The position numbers were made by a program, and so were the translations under genes. A stretch of DNA of 64,000 nt, taken from contig NZ_FWFO01000005.1 in the NCBI RefSeq assembly GCF_900172225.1, positions 1-64,000 of the forward strand, read 5' to 3'. Shown in pieces: positions 1-9,417 of this stretch. The notes under the pieces were generated by a model that saw only the letters and a list, made by a program, of their open reading frames with translations, was not told the DNA's origin and did no database searches. Position 1 is the stretch's first letter, and the number at the start of each line of letters is the position of its first letter. Source of the stretch: Falsiruegeria litorea R37. GTDB taxonomy: Bacteria; Pseudomonadota; Alphaproteobacteria; Rhodobacterales; Rhodobacteraceae.

Positions 1-426
1 CCGTAGCGCCTCAGCGCCGCCGGTGAAGGGGGTTCTAGTCCTAACTCCAAACACCCGCAACCCAAAAATTCACAAAAATCACAAAAACATCAAAAAACTT
101 GAAAACATAAACAAATTCAACATGTTAGCTCGACAATGAGCACTTACATCATCTCATTCCACGGTAAACTGTGAACGCTACCGTTTGCCGAACCAGTCAA
201 CACAAATGACCAAAAATCTACATCTAGTGAGAGATAACCACAAAGCCACAAGCCTTCGCCGGAATCCGCCCACGAGTCGCCCTCACTACAACTTGGAACT
301 TGGCTGTTGATTCACACGGATCGTGATTTCGGCTCGAGTTTCATGATCGAAACCTTTGACCAATTGACGACGGATCAAAGATGTTGGAAAAAGTCGGCCC
401 AGTATCACTGCAAGTCGCATTGTACT
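1..426. other. Gene-free spacer upstream of tRNA-Thr
   Basis: No coding region with a start codon and ribosome binding site is convincing here. The first 40 bases are GC-rich, and bases 55-200 are strongly A-rich on the plus strand. One forward frame is open from base 2 to a stop near 139 and could be the tail of something beginning before the window, but its composition (many Lys, Asn, Ile) is unlike the other genes. I see no clear promoter for the tRNA beyond TTGAC-like words near 357-369. Confidence 0.4.
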
Positions 427-502
427 GCCTCAATAGCTCAGCTGGTAGAGCAGGTCCTTCGTAAGGACAAGGTCGGGGGTTCGAGTCCCTCTTGAGGCAC
501 CA
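427..502 (+). tRNA. tRNA-Thr (anticodon CGT)
   Basis: A complete cloverleaf can be drawn. The acceptor stem is GCCTCAA (427-433) with TTGAGGC (492-498). The D stem is GCTC/GAGC. The anticodon stem is GGTCC/GGACA, with the outermost pair mismatched (G-A), and the loop TTCGTAA puts anticodon CGT at 460-462. The T arm is GGGGG-TTCGAGT-CCCTC. The discriminator is A499 and CCA (500-502) is encoded in the DNA. The anticodon reads ACG threonine codons, which are common in a GC-rich genome. Confidence 0.95.
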
Positions 503-549
503 CCCCCCAAACCCGACCTTTGCAGCGAACTCTTCGAAATTTTGTGGTT

Positions 550-784
550 TCACTCCGCCTCGCAAAATCCCTTTCGCTTCTGTTTTGCGATCAAGACCCG
601 ACTGGCCAGTACTACAATCAAGGCAATAGCCGTGAAGCAGCCGAACAAGCAGACCGCCGAGTTGGCGACACGGCTTATGTCATCGGTTTCGTTGAACCCG
701 ATGAAGTCTCCCAATCAGGATTGCAGCCGCCGTTCCAAACACGACCAAGAACATTTGCACGGTGGACAATGCTGATGGCGCCAT
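550..784 (-). pseudogene. Small two-helix membrane protein, frameshifted
   Basis: Reading from the ATG at 784 gives a hydrophobic segment (VQMFLVVFGTAAAILIG) that ends early at a stop near 680. Skipping one G at 710-713, where the minus strand reads ATTGGGAGA, moves into a frame that stays open to a stop at 550-552. That frame encodes a second hydrophobic helix (CLFGCFTAIALIVVLAS) followed by a basic tail. The joined product would be about 77 residues with two membrane spans. A one-base G expansion, a sequencing error or a real pseudogene would all look like this. The ribosome binding site is weak (GAG 7 bases before the ATG). I do not recognise a family. Confidence 0.35.
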
Positions 785-840
785 GTCGCGCTCAGACTGA
801 AATTGCACAGGTGTCATAGATTTTTGCATCAAAGACTGCG

Positions 841-881
841 AGCAAACAAAAACGCCCACCTGCGTGGCTGCAGATGGGCGT
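841..881 (-). terminator. Intrinsic terminator after hemY
   Basis: On the minus strand ACGCCCA (881-875) pairs with TGGGCGT (858-852), followed by TTTTTGTTT. It lies 23 bases past the hemY stop codon. Confidence 0.8.
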
Positions 882-903
882 CTCAATAGCGATGTTATGT
901 AGC

Positions 904-2397
904 TCAGGACTGGCGTGCTGGATCTTCCACGGTGTTCTCTTCGGCCACCACTTCGATTAGATCCTCTTCTTCGACTGTCTCAGCCGTGTCTTCGTCCACG
1001 GCCCGGGGCTTGTCTTCGATCGCACCCACGATCAATGGCAGCATATGCGCACCGGTTGCGGTCGAAACCTCTGCCTTGGGGCTCGCCTTCCAGGACAGTG
1101 TGTCAAAGCTGCCGCAGTTCGAGCAGACCGGTGTCCATTCCGCGTGGATGTCATGGCAGTTGTCGCAGACCCATTGCGGACCACGAGGTGCCGACAGCGC
1201 TTTGGCCAGCCACCCCTGAACCACGGTGTCCGAAGCACCCTCACCTCGTTCGATGGCCGCCATCAGGGTATAAGCCCGGGCGTCAGCGTCGTCCTGCTCG
1301 ATCAGATCACCCAAAGCACGACGCGCCTCGGGGAAATCCTCGGCAACGATGTGCAACTCGGCCATCATCAGACGGGTTTCCATGTGCTGCGGATGAACCT
1401 TTGCCAGCACGGCAAAACGTTTGACACGCTCGTCGGCTGTCTCATCCGGAGCCGCATCGGCAAAAGCGTGGGCCAGATCGGGGTGCGGCTGCGCATCCCA
1501 GGCCTTTTTGAGCAGACGCCCTGCGTTCTTGGGTTTGCCCTTAGCGATATGCGCCCGAGCTGCCATGGCCGCCGCTGGCACCAGATCAGGCGACAGTTTG
1601 TTCGCTTCGATCGCGCGTTCTTGCGCTTCGACCGAGTTGGTGTCGGACAGGATATCTTTGGCCTCGGACAGGGCCAGCACCGCATCACGGCGCTTGTACA
1701 CGTCACGCGGCAAGCTACCGGATTTCAGTTTGGCAGTCAGAGTCGAACGCGCACCGGTCCAGTCCTGCGATTTGGTTTGCAAACCCAGCAGGATGTCTTG
1801 CGTCTCTTCGTGGCGGGGCTTGATCGCCAATGCCTTTTCCGCCAGCTTCAACGCGGTCTCGTCATCGCCTTCGGACAGCTTCTGTTTCAGCACACCGCGC
1901 ACCCCAACAAAGCGGGTGGCGTTGTCGCCGATCAACTTCTTATAGGTCTCGGCCGCCTTTTTGGTGTCGCCGGTCATTTCGGCCGCTTGTGCCACCAGCA
2001 GGTTGGTCAGCTCGGGCTTTTGCAACAGTTTCTCGGCTTTGGCCGCCTTGGACAAGGCCAGGCGTCCCTCGCCCGAGGCCAGCGCCATCAGGCCATCAGC
2101 CAGCGCCTGATAGCCGCGCTTTTCACGTCCCCGGTCGAAATAACGCGACAGGGCGGTTTCATCGCCATTGAGGAACTTGAGCGTCGCAATCAGTAGGGTC
2201 AGCAGCTTGAAGAACAGCCAGACCGCGCCGACCAGCACCATGAACCCGATCACTGACTGTAGCGGGCCAAGCGTATATTCGGTTCCGGCCACAGTGATCT
2301 GCACGCCGCCCGATGTCTCCATCAAAAAGCCCGCGCCCAGCGCCAACAGGCCAATGATCGCAACAAAAACAAGTATCTTGAGCAGGGACCAAAGCAT
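904..2397 (-). CDS. hemY: HemY-family TPR membrane protein with C-terminal zinc ribbon
   Basis: The product is 497 residues. Two membrane helices (about 5-25 and 47-70) form the HemY N-terminal domain, followed by a long helical TPR region to about residue 400. A CxxC...CxxC cluster (about 411, 414, 425, 428) then looks like a small zinc ribbon, and an acidic tail follows. HemY proteins are associated with tetrapyrrole synthesis at the inner membrane, but their biochemical role is unclear. The ATG at 2397 is chosen because GAAGGAT lies 8 bases upstream and it begins exactly at the first helix; a longer in-frame extension to 2535 overlaps the preceding gene. It is the last gene of the hemD-mic60-hemY operon, 10 bases after mic60. 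Confidence 0.88.
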   Translation of the reverse strand: MLWSLLKILVFVAIIGLLALGAGFLMETSGGVQITVAGTEYTLGPLQSVIGFMVLVGAVWLFFKLLTLLIATLKFLNGDETALSRYFDRGREKRGYQALADGLMALASGEGRLALSKAAKAEKLLQKPELTNLLVAQAAEMTGDTKKAAETYKKLIGDNATRFVGVRGVLKQKLSEGDDETALKLAEKALAIKPRHEETQDILLGLQTKSQDWTGARSTLTAKLKSGSLPRDVYKRRDAVLALSEAKDILSDTNSVEAQERAIEANKLSPDLVPAAAMAARAHIAKGKPKNAGRLLKKAWDAQPHPDLAHAFADAAPDETADERVKRFAVLAKVHPQHMETRLMMAELHIVAEDFPEARRALGDLIEQDDADARAYTLMAAIERGEGASDTVVQGWLAKALSAPRGPQWVCDNCHDIHAEWTPVCSNCGSFDTLSWKASPKAEVSTATGAHMLPLIVGAIEDKPRAVDEDTAETVEEEDLIEVVAEENTVEDPARQS

Positions 2398-2407
2398 GGC
2401 AGATCCT

Positions 2408-3817
<1,410 letters not shown>

Positions 3818-3863
3818 TCCCCTTTGATTCTCAAATTGTTTAACCGCGAGACGCGTCTGAACA

Positions 3864-4589
3864 CTAATGCGCGTCTGGTCCGCCCTCAACCCGCAACGCT
3901 TGCTTCACAAGCTTTTCAACCGCTGTCACCATCGCGTCGGAATCGGGACGTTTCGCGACCCGAACTGCCTGAGCGGTCAAGGAAATAAGGGGTTTCGCAA
4001 CAGCGTCGCTCATCGCAGCCAGCAACAGTGGTGCAACGGGTTGGACAAGGTCGGCAAATTGTCGCGCGGTCCGAGGTGAGAAAATCGGCGCAATGACAGG
4101 TGCGGAACCGCCAAGGGCACTGACTGCTTCGTCGGTGAGCGGCAGAAGATCCTGACAATAAACAACCCGCTCGCGCGTAGTTAGACCCAACTGCGTCAAT
4201 GTCTGCGCCACGTCGCCGACGCCGCTTTGACCGCGTAGGTGCAGCAGCGGCCCATCCGGGCGCTGCCGCAGCAGCCCGGCAATCAGTGCTTCAGCGCTTT
4301 CGCCCGCCATTGACGCCGACCACCCCTGCCGCCTGGCCGCAACTGTGGTGGCCTGTCCGACACAAAAGCATGGCAAATTGCGGGCTGTCATGATCCGGGC
4401 CGCAGCCGCCACCCCGTTCGAGGATGTGAATATCAACCCCCGCGTATCCCCAACATCCACATCCTCTCCAACCAGGCGAATATCCAACAGAGGGGAATAG
4501 ACTGGTTCTATCACCTCCTGAACGGGCTGGGACAGTTGGGCCACAAACCGCTCGGACGCGGCCCGAGGGCGTGTCATCAAAAGATACAC
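3864..4589 (-). CDS. hemD: Uroporphyrinogen-III synthase
   Basis: The product is 241 residues, the usual HemD size. It should close the linear hydroxymethylbilane into uroporphyrinogen III with inversion of ring D, in the common tetrapyrrole pathway. Family-like features are the N-terminal [13 protein letters not shown], the LIFTSSNGV segment, and FSPRTARQF in the second half. I chose the GTG at 4589 (MYLLMTRP) because AGGAGG sits 11 bases upstream; the ATG at 4577 is the alternative. Divergent from tsaD with under 90 bases between, and first gene of the hemD-mic60-hemY operon. Confidence 0.9.
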   Translation of the reverse strand: MYLLMTRPRAASERFVAQLSQPVQEVIEPVYSPLLDIRLVGEDVDVGDTRGLIFTSSNGVAAAARIMTARNLPCFCVGQATTVAARRQGWSASMAGESAEALIAGLLRQRPDGPLLHLRGQSGVGDVAQTLTQLGLTTRERVVYCQDLLPLTDEAVSALGGSAPVIAPIFSPRTARQFADLVQPVAPLLLAAMSDAVAKPLISLTAQAVRVAKRPDSDAMVTAVEKLVKQALRVEGGPDAH

Positions 4590-4676
4590 TGGCTGTGTCG
4601 CCTCCTGCCTCGGGATTGTTTGCAGAGCTGCGGGGTGATACCCCGCCACGAGGTTATGATGCAACGGTTGGGGCCG

Positions 4677-5774
4677 ATGGAGCAAACACTTACCATCCTT
4701 GGGCTGGAAAGCAGCTGCGACGACACGGCTGCCGCGATTGTTCGGCAAACGGGCGATGGGGCGGCGGAAATCCTGTCGTCGGTCGTGCACGGTCAGACCG
4801 AGCTTCACAGCGCCTTCGGCGGCGTCGTGCCCGAGATTGCGGCCCGCGCCCATGCCGAAAAGCTGGATGTCTGCGTGATGCAAGCGCTAGAGCAATCTTG
4901 CCTGTCGCTGACCGATGTAGATGCCATCGCCGTGACCGCCGGGCCCGGACTGATCGGCGGCGTGATGTCGGGTGTCATGTGCGCCAAAGGGCTGAGTGCT
5001 GCGACAGGCAAGCCGTTGGTGGGCGTCAACCATCTGGCGGGTCACGCGCTGACCCCACGTCTGACGGATGGTGTGGCCTTTCCCTATCTGATGCTGCTGG
5101 TTTCGGGAGGTCACTGCCAATACCTGGTTTCCCATGGCCCCGAAGAGTTCACCCGCCTGGGCGGCACCATTGACGACGCACCGGGCGAAGCGTTCGACAA
5201 GACCGCCCGCCTGTTGGGTCTGCCGCAACCCGGCGGCCCCTCGGTCGAGGCCGAAGCGCGCAATGGCGATCCCAAACGGTTCCGCTTTCCCCGTCCCTTA
5301 CTGGATCGACCCGATTGCGATCTGTCATTCTCAGGCCTCAAGACCGCGCTAATGCGGATGCGGGATCAGGTGGCCGGGGAAAAGGGTGGCCTGTCCCGTC
5401 AGGATCGCGCTGACTTGTGTGCCGGATTCCAGCAGGCGGTCGTCGACACTTTGGCCGAAAAGACCCGCCGCGCGCTCAAACTCTATCTGGAACACGACCC
5501 CGCGCAGCCAACCGTGGCCGTTGCCGGAGGCGTTGCTGCCAACACCGCGATCCGTACGGCACTGCAAGAGGTTTGCGCCGACGCGGGCGCCGAATTCCTT
5601 GCCCCACCGCTCGCGCTGTGCACCGACAACGCCGCGATGATCGCCTATGCAGGAATGGAGCGGTTCAAGCTTGGAAAGACCGATGGCATGGATTTGATGG
5701 CCCGCCCACGCTGGCCGCTGGACCAATCCGCACCCGCAATGCTGGGCAGCGGCAAAAAAGGGGCCAAGGCATGA
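4677..5774 (+). CDS. tsaD: tRNA N6-adenosine threonylcarbamoyltransferase TsaD
   Basis: The product is 365 residues. TsaD transfers the threonylcarbamoyl group to A37 of ANN-decoding tRNAs, working with TsaB, TsaE and TsaC; tsaE lies at 17653. Visible hallmarks are [10 protein letters not shown] at the N-terminus, the metal-ligand region RAHAEKL, NHLAGH, and the ASKHA-type glycine-rich segments VSGGHCQ and [12 protein letters not shown]. The start at 4677 follows the family pattern. ATG codons at 4656 and 4659 are in frame, and a GAGG at 4650-4653 favours 4659, so the protein may be six residues longer. Its stop overlaps the gpsA start (ATGA). Confidence 0.95.
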   Translation: MEQTLTILGLESSCDDTAAAIVRQTGDGAAEILSSVVHGQTELHSAFGGVVPEIAARAHAEKLDVCVMQALEQSCLSLTDVDAIAVTAGPGLIGGVMSGVMCAKGLSAATGKPLVGVNHLAGHALTPRLTDGVAFPYLMLLVSGGHCQYLVSHGPEEFTRLGGTIDDAPGEAFDKTARLLGLPQPGGPSVEAEARNGDPKRFRFPRPLLDRPDCDLSFSGLKTALMRMRDQVAGEKGGLSRQDRADLCAGFQQAVVDTLAEKTRRALKLYLEHDPAQPTVAVAGGVAANTAIRTALQEVCADAGAEFLAPPLALCTDNAAMIAYAGMERFKLGKTDGMDLMARPRWPLDQSAPAMLGSGKKGAKA

Positions 5775-6733
5775 GCGTTGCTGTTCTTGGGTCCGGCGCC
5801 TTTGGCACGGCCCTGGCCATTTCACTGGCCGGAAAACAGCCTGTCACCCTGTGGTCGCGCAACCCCGTTCATGCGCAGGCCATGACTGAGGCGCGGGAAA
5901 ACACGGCCCGCCTGCCCGGGTATCCGTTGCCCGAGGCGATTCTGGTCACGTCGGACCTTGAACAGGCCACCCAAGCCGACACCCTGCTGTTAGCCGTTCC
6001 GATGCAAAAACTGCGCGCAATCCTGGCCGAACACAGTGCCCTGTTCGACGGGCATGTTCTGGTTGCCTGCTGCAAGGGGATCGAGCTGACAACCGGCCTT
6101 GGCCCGGTGCAAGTGATGAACGAAACGGTGCCATCCGCCAAGGCCGCCCTGCTGACGGGTCCCAGCTTTGCCCAGGACATTGCCGCTGGTCTGCCCACCG
6201 CACTGACGCTTGCTTGCAGTGACCCGAACTTATGCACCAAACTGCAAGAGCAACTGACCACTGCCAATCTACGCCTCTACCGCACCACCGATACAGCAGG
6301 CGCTGAACTGGGTGGCGCATTGAAGAACGTCATGGCCATCGCGTGCGGCGCGGTCATTGGTGCGGGCATGGGCGACAGTGCGCGCGCCGCCCTGATGACG
6401 CGCGGCTATGCCGAGATGCAGAGGATGGCATTGGCCTGTGGTGCCAAGCCGGAAACACTTGCCGGGTTGTCAGGTTTTGGGGATCTGACACTCACCTGCT
6501 CGTCCGAGCTGTCGCGCAACTACCGTCTGGGGTTATCCATCGGCCGGGGCGAGGGGTTCGATCCCTCGGTCACGGTCGAAGGGGCCGCCACCGCTCGGGC
6601 CGTGGATTCCAAGGCGCGCGACATGAACCTCGACATGCCCATTACCCACACAGTCGTCGGTTTGCTTGATCACAGCTTGACGATTGCCCAAGCCACCGCT
6701 CAACTGCTCGCCAGACCATTGAAAGAGGAATGA
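5771..6733 (+). CDS. gpsA: Glycerol-3-phosphate dehydrogenase [NAD(P)+]
   Basis: The product is 320 residues. It reduces dihydroxyacetone phosphate to sn-glycerol-3-phosphate for phospholipid synthesis. The Rossmann motif [12 protein letters not shown] opens the protein; [36 protein letters not shown] and [11 protein letters not shown] are typical GpsA blocks, including the catalytic Lys of LKN. It starts inside the tsaD stop codon (ATGA), so translation is probably coupled. Confidence 0.96.
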   Translation: MSVAVLGSGAFGTALAISLAGKQPVTLWSRNPVHAQAMTEARENTARLPGYPLPEAILVTSDLEQATQADTLLLAVPMQKLRAILAEHSALFDGHVLVACCKGIELTTGLGPVQVMNETVPSAKAALLTGPSFAQDIAAGLPTALTLACSDPNLCTKLQEQLTTANLRLYRTTDTAGAELGGALKNVMAIACGAVIGAGMGDSARAALMTRGYAEMQRMALACGAKPETLAGLSGFGDLTLTCSSELSRNYRLGLSIGRGEGFDPSVTVEGAATARAVDSKARDMNLDMPITHTVVGLLDHSLTIAQATAQLLARPLKEE

Positions 6734-6734
6734 C

Positions 6735-7001
6735 ATGCTGATTGCCCTGATCGCCAAAGACAAAGCAGGCGCCCTGCAAACGCGGCTCGACAACCGTCCG
6801 GCCCATGTGGACTACCTTAAATCCACCGGCGTTGTGTCCCAGGCCGGGCCGCTGCTGGATGGCGAGGACATGATCGGCTCGCTGGTGATCTTGGACGTCG
6901 AAGACATGGCCGCTGCGCAAGACTGGGCCGACAATGACCCTTATGCCAAGGCCGGTCTATTCGAATCCGTCGAACTGATTCCATGGAAAAAGGTGATCTG
7001 A
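6735..7001 (+). CDS. YciI-like protein
   Basis: The product is 88 residues, a single YCII domain with a ferredoxin-like fold. It keeps the conserved His of the RPAHVDYL segment and Asp in DPYAKAGLF, the putative active-site pair of the family. The substrate is unknown. It starts one base after the gpsA stop with GAGGAA as binding site, and its stop overlaps the EVE-domain start (TGATG), so it is a middle member of the tsaD operon. Confidence 0.88.
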   Translation: MLIALIAKDKAGALQTRLDNRPAHVDYLKSTGVVSQAGPLLDGEDMIGSLVILDVEDMAAAQDWADNDPYAKAGLFESVELIPWKKVI

Positions 7002-7423
7002 TGGCGTTCTGGCTGTTCAAATCCGAACCCTCGACCTGGAGCTGGGATGACCAGGTCGCCAAGGGTGAGGTGGGCGAAGAATGGGATGGCGTCCGAAACT
7101 ACCAGGCGCGCAATTTCATGCGCGAGATGAAGCTGGGCGATCGCGGTTTCTTCTACCACTCGCAAAAGGAAAAGTCGGTGGTTGGCATTGTCGAAGTATG
7201 CGCCGAAGCGCACCCTGACAGCACCACCGAGGACGACCGTTGGGAATGCGTGGACATCAAGGCAGTTCGCGCCATTGAAGCACCTGTTTCCCTGGATCAG
7301 ATCAAGGCCGACGGACGGTTGGATGACATGGTGCTGGTCAAGAACTCGCGCCTGTCGGTACAGCCTGTCACCGAAAGTGAATGGCAGGTGATCTGCGGCT
7401 TGGGGCAGACAAAGCCGGATTGA
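7001..7423 (+). CDS. EVE-domain protein
   Basis: The product is 140 residues, all one EVE (PUA-like) domain. The N-terminus FWLFKSEPSTWSWDD, then WDGVRNYQARNFMREM and GFFYHS, are signature blocks of this family. EVE domains are thought to bind modified bases in RNA or DNA, and this short form is widespread in proteobacteria as a stand-alone protein of unsettled function. Start chosen from AAAGGTG 7 bases upstream; it overlaps the YciI-like stop. Confidence 0.9.
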   Translation: MAFWLFKSEPSTWSWDDQVAKGEVGEEWDGVRNYQARNFMREMKLGDRGFFYHSQKEKSVVGIVEVCAEAHPDSTTEDDRWECVDIKAVRAIEAPVSLDQIKADGRLDDMVLVKNSRLSVQPVTESEWQVICGLGQTKPD

Positions 7424-7462
7424 TCCGGCAGTGTGATCCTGCATCACGCAGGAGACCACCAC

Positions 7463-7858
7463 ATGGACCCACTGAGTATTTTTGCTGCTGCCCTCGCCGC
7501 CTTTATTCTTGGATCGGTGTGGTACATGGCGTTTGCGGATCGCTGGAAAGTTGCCGCCCGCCTGCCCTTGAACGCCGAGGGGGATCCCCAAAGCGGCATG
7601 TCTCTAAAGGTGTTTGGGTCCAGCTTTGTTCTGTTGCTGATAGTGGCGGCAGCGCTGCAATTTTTGTTCCTGCACACTGGCGTGATATCGATGACCCAAG
7701 GGGCCGCCACCGGAGCTGGAGTCGGTTTGCTGTTCATTACGCCCTGGATCGGAATCAACAACCTTTATGCCATCCGCTCACCCATCCTGACCTTGATCGA
7801 CGGCGGATATGCCACGCTCGCCTGCTCGCTCATGGGCGTCGTACTAACATTGCTATGA
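7463..7858 (+). CDS. DUF1761 membrane protein
   Basis: The product is 131 residues with four predicted membrane helices (about 5-24, 50-70, 78-98 and 108-130). The early GSVWYMAF segment and the later GIGINNLYA-like region (PWIGINNLYAIRS) fit the DUF1761 family, whose function is unknown. AGGAGA lies 7 bases before the ATG at 7463. It follows the EVE gene after 39 bases and may be in the same transcript. Its stop codon abuts a hairpin whose T-run faces the opposite strand. Confidence 0.8.
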   Translation: MDPLSIFAAALAAFILGSVWYMAFADRWKVAARLPLNAEGDPQSGMSLKVFGSSFVLLLIVAAALQFLFLHTGVISMTQGAATGAGVGLLFITPWIGINNLYAIRSPILTLIDGGYATLACSLMGVVLTLL

Positions 7859-7963
7859 AAAAACGGGGAGAGTTCCGACGATACAGAACCCTCCCCCACC
7901 CCGCGTGCTCCCAAGTCACCACACGCGTATGAAATCCGAGGTCCTGACCGTCCTGGTCTGGAT
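7859..7963 (-). ncRNA. Candidate small RNA with its own promoter and terminator
   Basis: On the minus strand a promoter-like pair TTGAAC (7998-7993) and CATAAA (7975-7970) is separated by 17 bases, predicting a start near 7963. About 105 bases on lies a strong intrinsic terminator: GGGGAGGGTTC pairs with GGAACTCTCCCC (7896-7886 with 7875-7865, one mismatch), then six T. Between them are two hairpins, GACC/GGTC (7958-7946) and CGCGTG/CACGCG (7927-7902). No open frame of note lies inside. The upstream minus gene (DUF2853) has its own hairpin at 8032-8054. I cannot match it to a known RNA family. Confidence 0.45.
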
Positions 7964-8031
7964 GTATTCTTTATGGCCCAAGCCGTGGCTTCGTTCAAAT
8001 GCAAAGCCTTGAAGATACGTCTAAAATGCGA

Positions 8032-8054
8032 AACGCCCGCAAGTTGCGGGCGTT
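8032..8054 (-). terminator. Hairpin terminator after DUF2853 gene
   Basis: A perfect 9-bp stem AACGCCCGC/GCGGGCGTT with a 5-base loop lies 22 bases past the stop codon. The following T-run on the minus strand is short and broken. Confidence 0.6.
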
Positions 8055-8076
8055 CACAAACAGTCAGGTCGACGGA

Positions 8077-8418
8077 TCAGCCGTAGACCGACTCTTTGCC
8101 AAAATGCTTGGTCAGCATGTAATAGACAACCGCGCGATATTTGTTGCGCTCGGATTTGCCATAGGTTTCGATCACTTTGTTGATCGCTTCCATCAGTTCG
8201 GGCCCATCAGCCAAACCCAGTTTCTTGATCAGAAAGTTGTTCTTGACCGTTTCCAGCTCGCTTTCCTGAGTGGCTGCAACTGTCGACGCATCCGCATCGT
8301 AAATCGCCGGACCGCATCCGATGGTGACTTTGGTCAGTAGGTCCATGTCGGCATCCATGCCGCATTTGTTTTTCAGATCGTCGGCGTATTGAGCGATCAG
8401 ATCGTCGCGTTTGCCCAT
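8077..8418 (-). CDS. DUF2853 family protein
   Basis: The product is 113 residues, small, soluble and helical. It begins MGKRDDLIAQYADDLK and ends in a YYMLTKHFGKESVYG-type tail, matching what I know of DUF2853, a family of unknown function seen in alphaproteobacteria and Bacteroidetes. The ATG at 8418 is preceded by GGGAGAA; an open extension upstream lacks a binding site. No membrane or export signal. Confidence 0.75.
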   Translation of the reverse strand: MGKRDDLIAQYADDLKNKCGMDADMDLLTKVTIGCGPAIYDADASTVAATQESELETVKNNFLIKKLGLADGPELMEAINKVIETYGKSERNKYRAVVYYMLTKHFGKESVYG

Positions 8419-8574
8419 GTGTGTTCTCCCAAAAGTGTGAGTGCCAAACGGTGATGTGATCACCGCAAAAGAGCCTAGACGGGGAATATTGCGACACAAA
8501 GGGAAATTTTGCCCGGTTTCTTCCCCCCAAACAGAGGATACCCGCCAAAAGCTTGCATTTCTCCCCTCCATTAT

Positions 8575-8590
8575 TTAACAATATTGTTAA
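8575..8590. promoter_or_regulatory. 16-bp perfect palindrome before the DUF899 gene
   Basis: TTAACAATATTGTTAA is a perfect AT-rich dyad ending 16 bases before the start codon and just before the AAGGAAGG binding site. It resembles an operator for a dimeric helix-turn-helix repressor, placed where it would block transcription initiation or elongation. No regulator gene is adjacent. Confidence 0.45.
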
Positions 8591-8606
8591 TCAAGGAAGG
8601 AAAGCC

Positions 8607-9257
8607 ATGACAGTCCATTTCCCAAACGAAAGCCCGGAATACCGCGCCGCGCGAGCCGATTTGCTGCAAGCCGAAATCGACTTGCGCCAACAGATCGAAA
8701 CCGTCGCCGCCAAGCGTCGCGCGCTGCCCAAAGGGGGCGCCGTTCCCACCGACTATGGTTTTTCAGATCTGCTGGGCGGGCGCCGGTCGATGTCTTCGCT
8801 GTTCGGCGATCACGACACATTGGCGATCTATTCCCTGATGTATGGGCCAAATGCGACGTCGCCCTGCCCCATGTGTTCGGCCTTTCTTGACGGGTTGACC
8901 GGGCAGATCGGCCATATCCAAAAGCGCATGTCCATCGCGGTGATTGCCCAGAACAGCCCTCAACGTCTGAGCGAACTGCAGGATCAGATGAGCTGGCAGG
9001 CGCTACCGCTCTTTTCGGCGCAGGATACCAGCTATCAAACCGACTACCTTGGTCAAAGCCCGGATGGCGACCAGTTGCCAATGATCAACATCTTTGTCCG
9101 GAATGATGATGACATTCGGCATTTCTGGGGGTCCGAGATGTTCTATGCGCCCAGTGATTGGCACCCCCGCCATGTCGACGCTCTCTGGCCGCTTTGGAAT
9201 CTGCTGGACCTGACCCCATCAGGGCGCGGCACCCACATGCCCAGCTTGTCTGCGTGA
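8607..9257 (+). CDS. DUF899 thioredoxin-like protein
   Basis: The product is 216 residues. DUF899 proteins have a thioredoxin-like fold. Here the helix-turn-helix N-terminus (ARADLLQAEIDLRQQIE, VAAKRRALP) is followed by DYGFSDLLGG, a CPMC Cys pair near residue 91, and DTSYQTDYLG. The CxxC pair in thioredoxin-like position suggests redox chemistry, but no substrate is established. Start at 8607 has a strong AAGGAAGGAAAG ribosome site. A 16-bp palindrome just upstream suggests dedicated repression. Confidence 0.8.
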   Translation: MTVHFPNESPEYRAARADLLQAEIDLRQQIETVAAKRRALPKGGAVPTDYGFSDLLGGRRSMSSLFGDHDTLAIYSLMYGPNATSPCPMCSAFLDGLTGQIGHIQKRMSIAVIAQNSPQRLSELQDQMSWQALPLFSAQDTSYQTDYLGQSPDGDQLPMINIFVRNDDDIRHFWGSEMFYAPSDWHPRHVDALWPLWNLLDLTPSGRGTHMPSLSA

Positions 9258-9345
9258 CCGCGCCGTGACCCGCAGGGGCGCGGCGCCCGGCCCAAGGGGA
9301 TTGGTACTGCCAATGGCAGTGCCCATCCGCGCGGGAGCCCCCCCG
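9258..9345. repeat. Cluster of short inverted repeats
   Basis: The spacer after the DUF899 gene holds GGGCGCGGCGCCC (9276-9288), a dyad with one central base, and ACTGCCA-A-TGGCAGT near 9306-9320. Neither is followed by a T-run, so they are not standard terminators. They look like intergenic palindromic repeat material of GC-rich Roseobacter genomes; no second copy was found in this window. Confidence 0.35.
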
Positions 9346-9365
9346 ACTCCATAACGCCTATCCAA

Positions 9366-9399
9366 CGAAAAATGCCGCCAGATTTCTCTGACGGCATTT
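9366..9399 (-). terminator. Intrinsic terminator after ahcY
   Basis: On the minus strand AAATGCCG pairs with CGGCATTT (9399-9392 with 9377-9370), followed by TTTTT. It lies about 20 bases past the ahcY stop. Confidence 0.8.
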
Positions 9400-9417
9400 C
9401 GAAAACTTGAGCGGCAC

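Noticed and set aside
1045-2196. 383-codon plus-strand open frame opposite hemY
   Set aside because: Gln/Arg-rich translation without domain features; typical mirror frame of a GC-rich gene, while the minus strand encodes a clear HemY protein.
7859-8030. 6S RNA or SRP RNA
   Set aside because: The length and motifs (no GGAAGG-AGCAGCC apical loop, no large central bubble) do not fit either; left as an unidentified RNA candidate.
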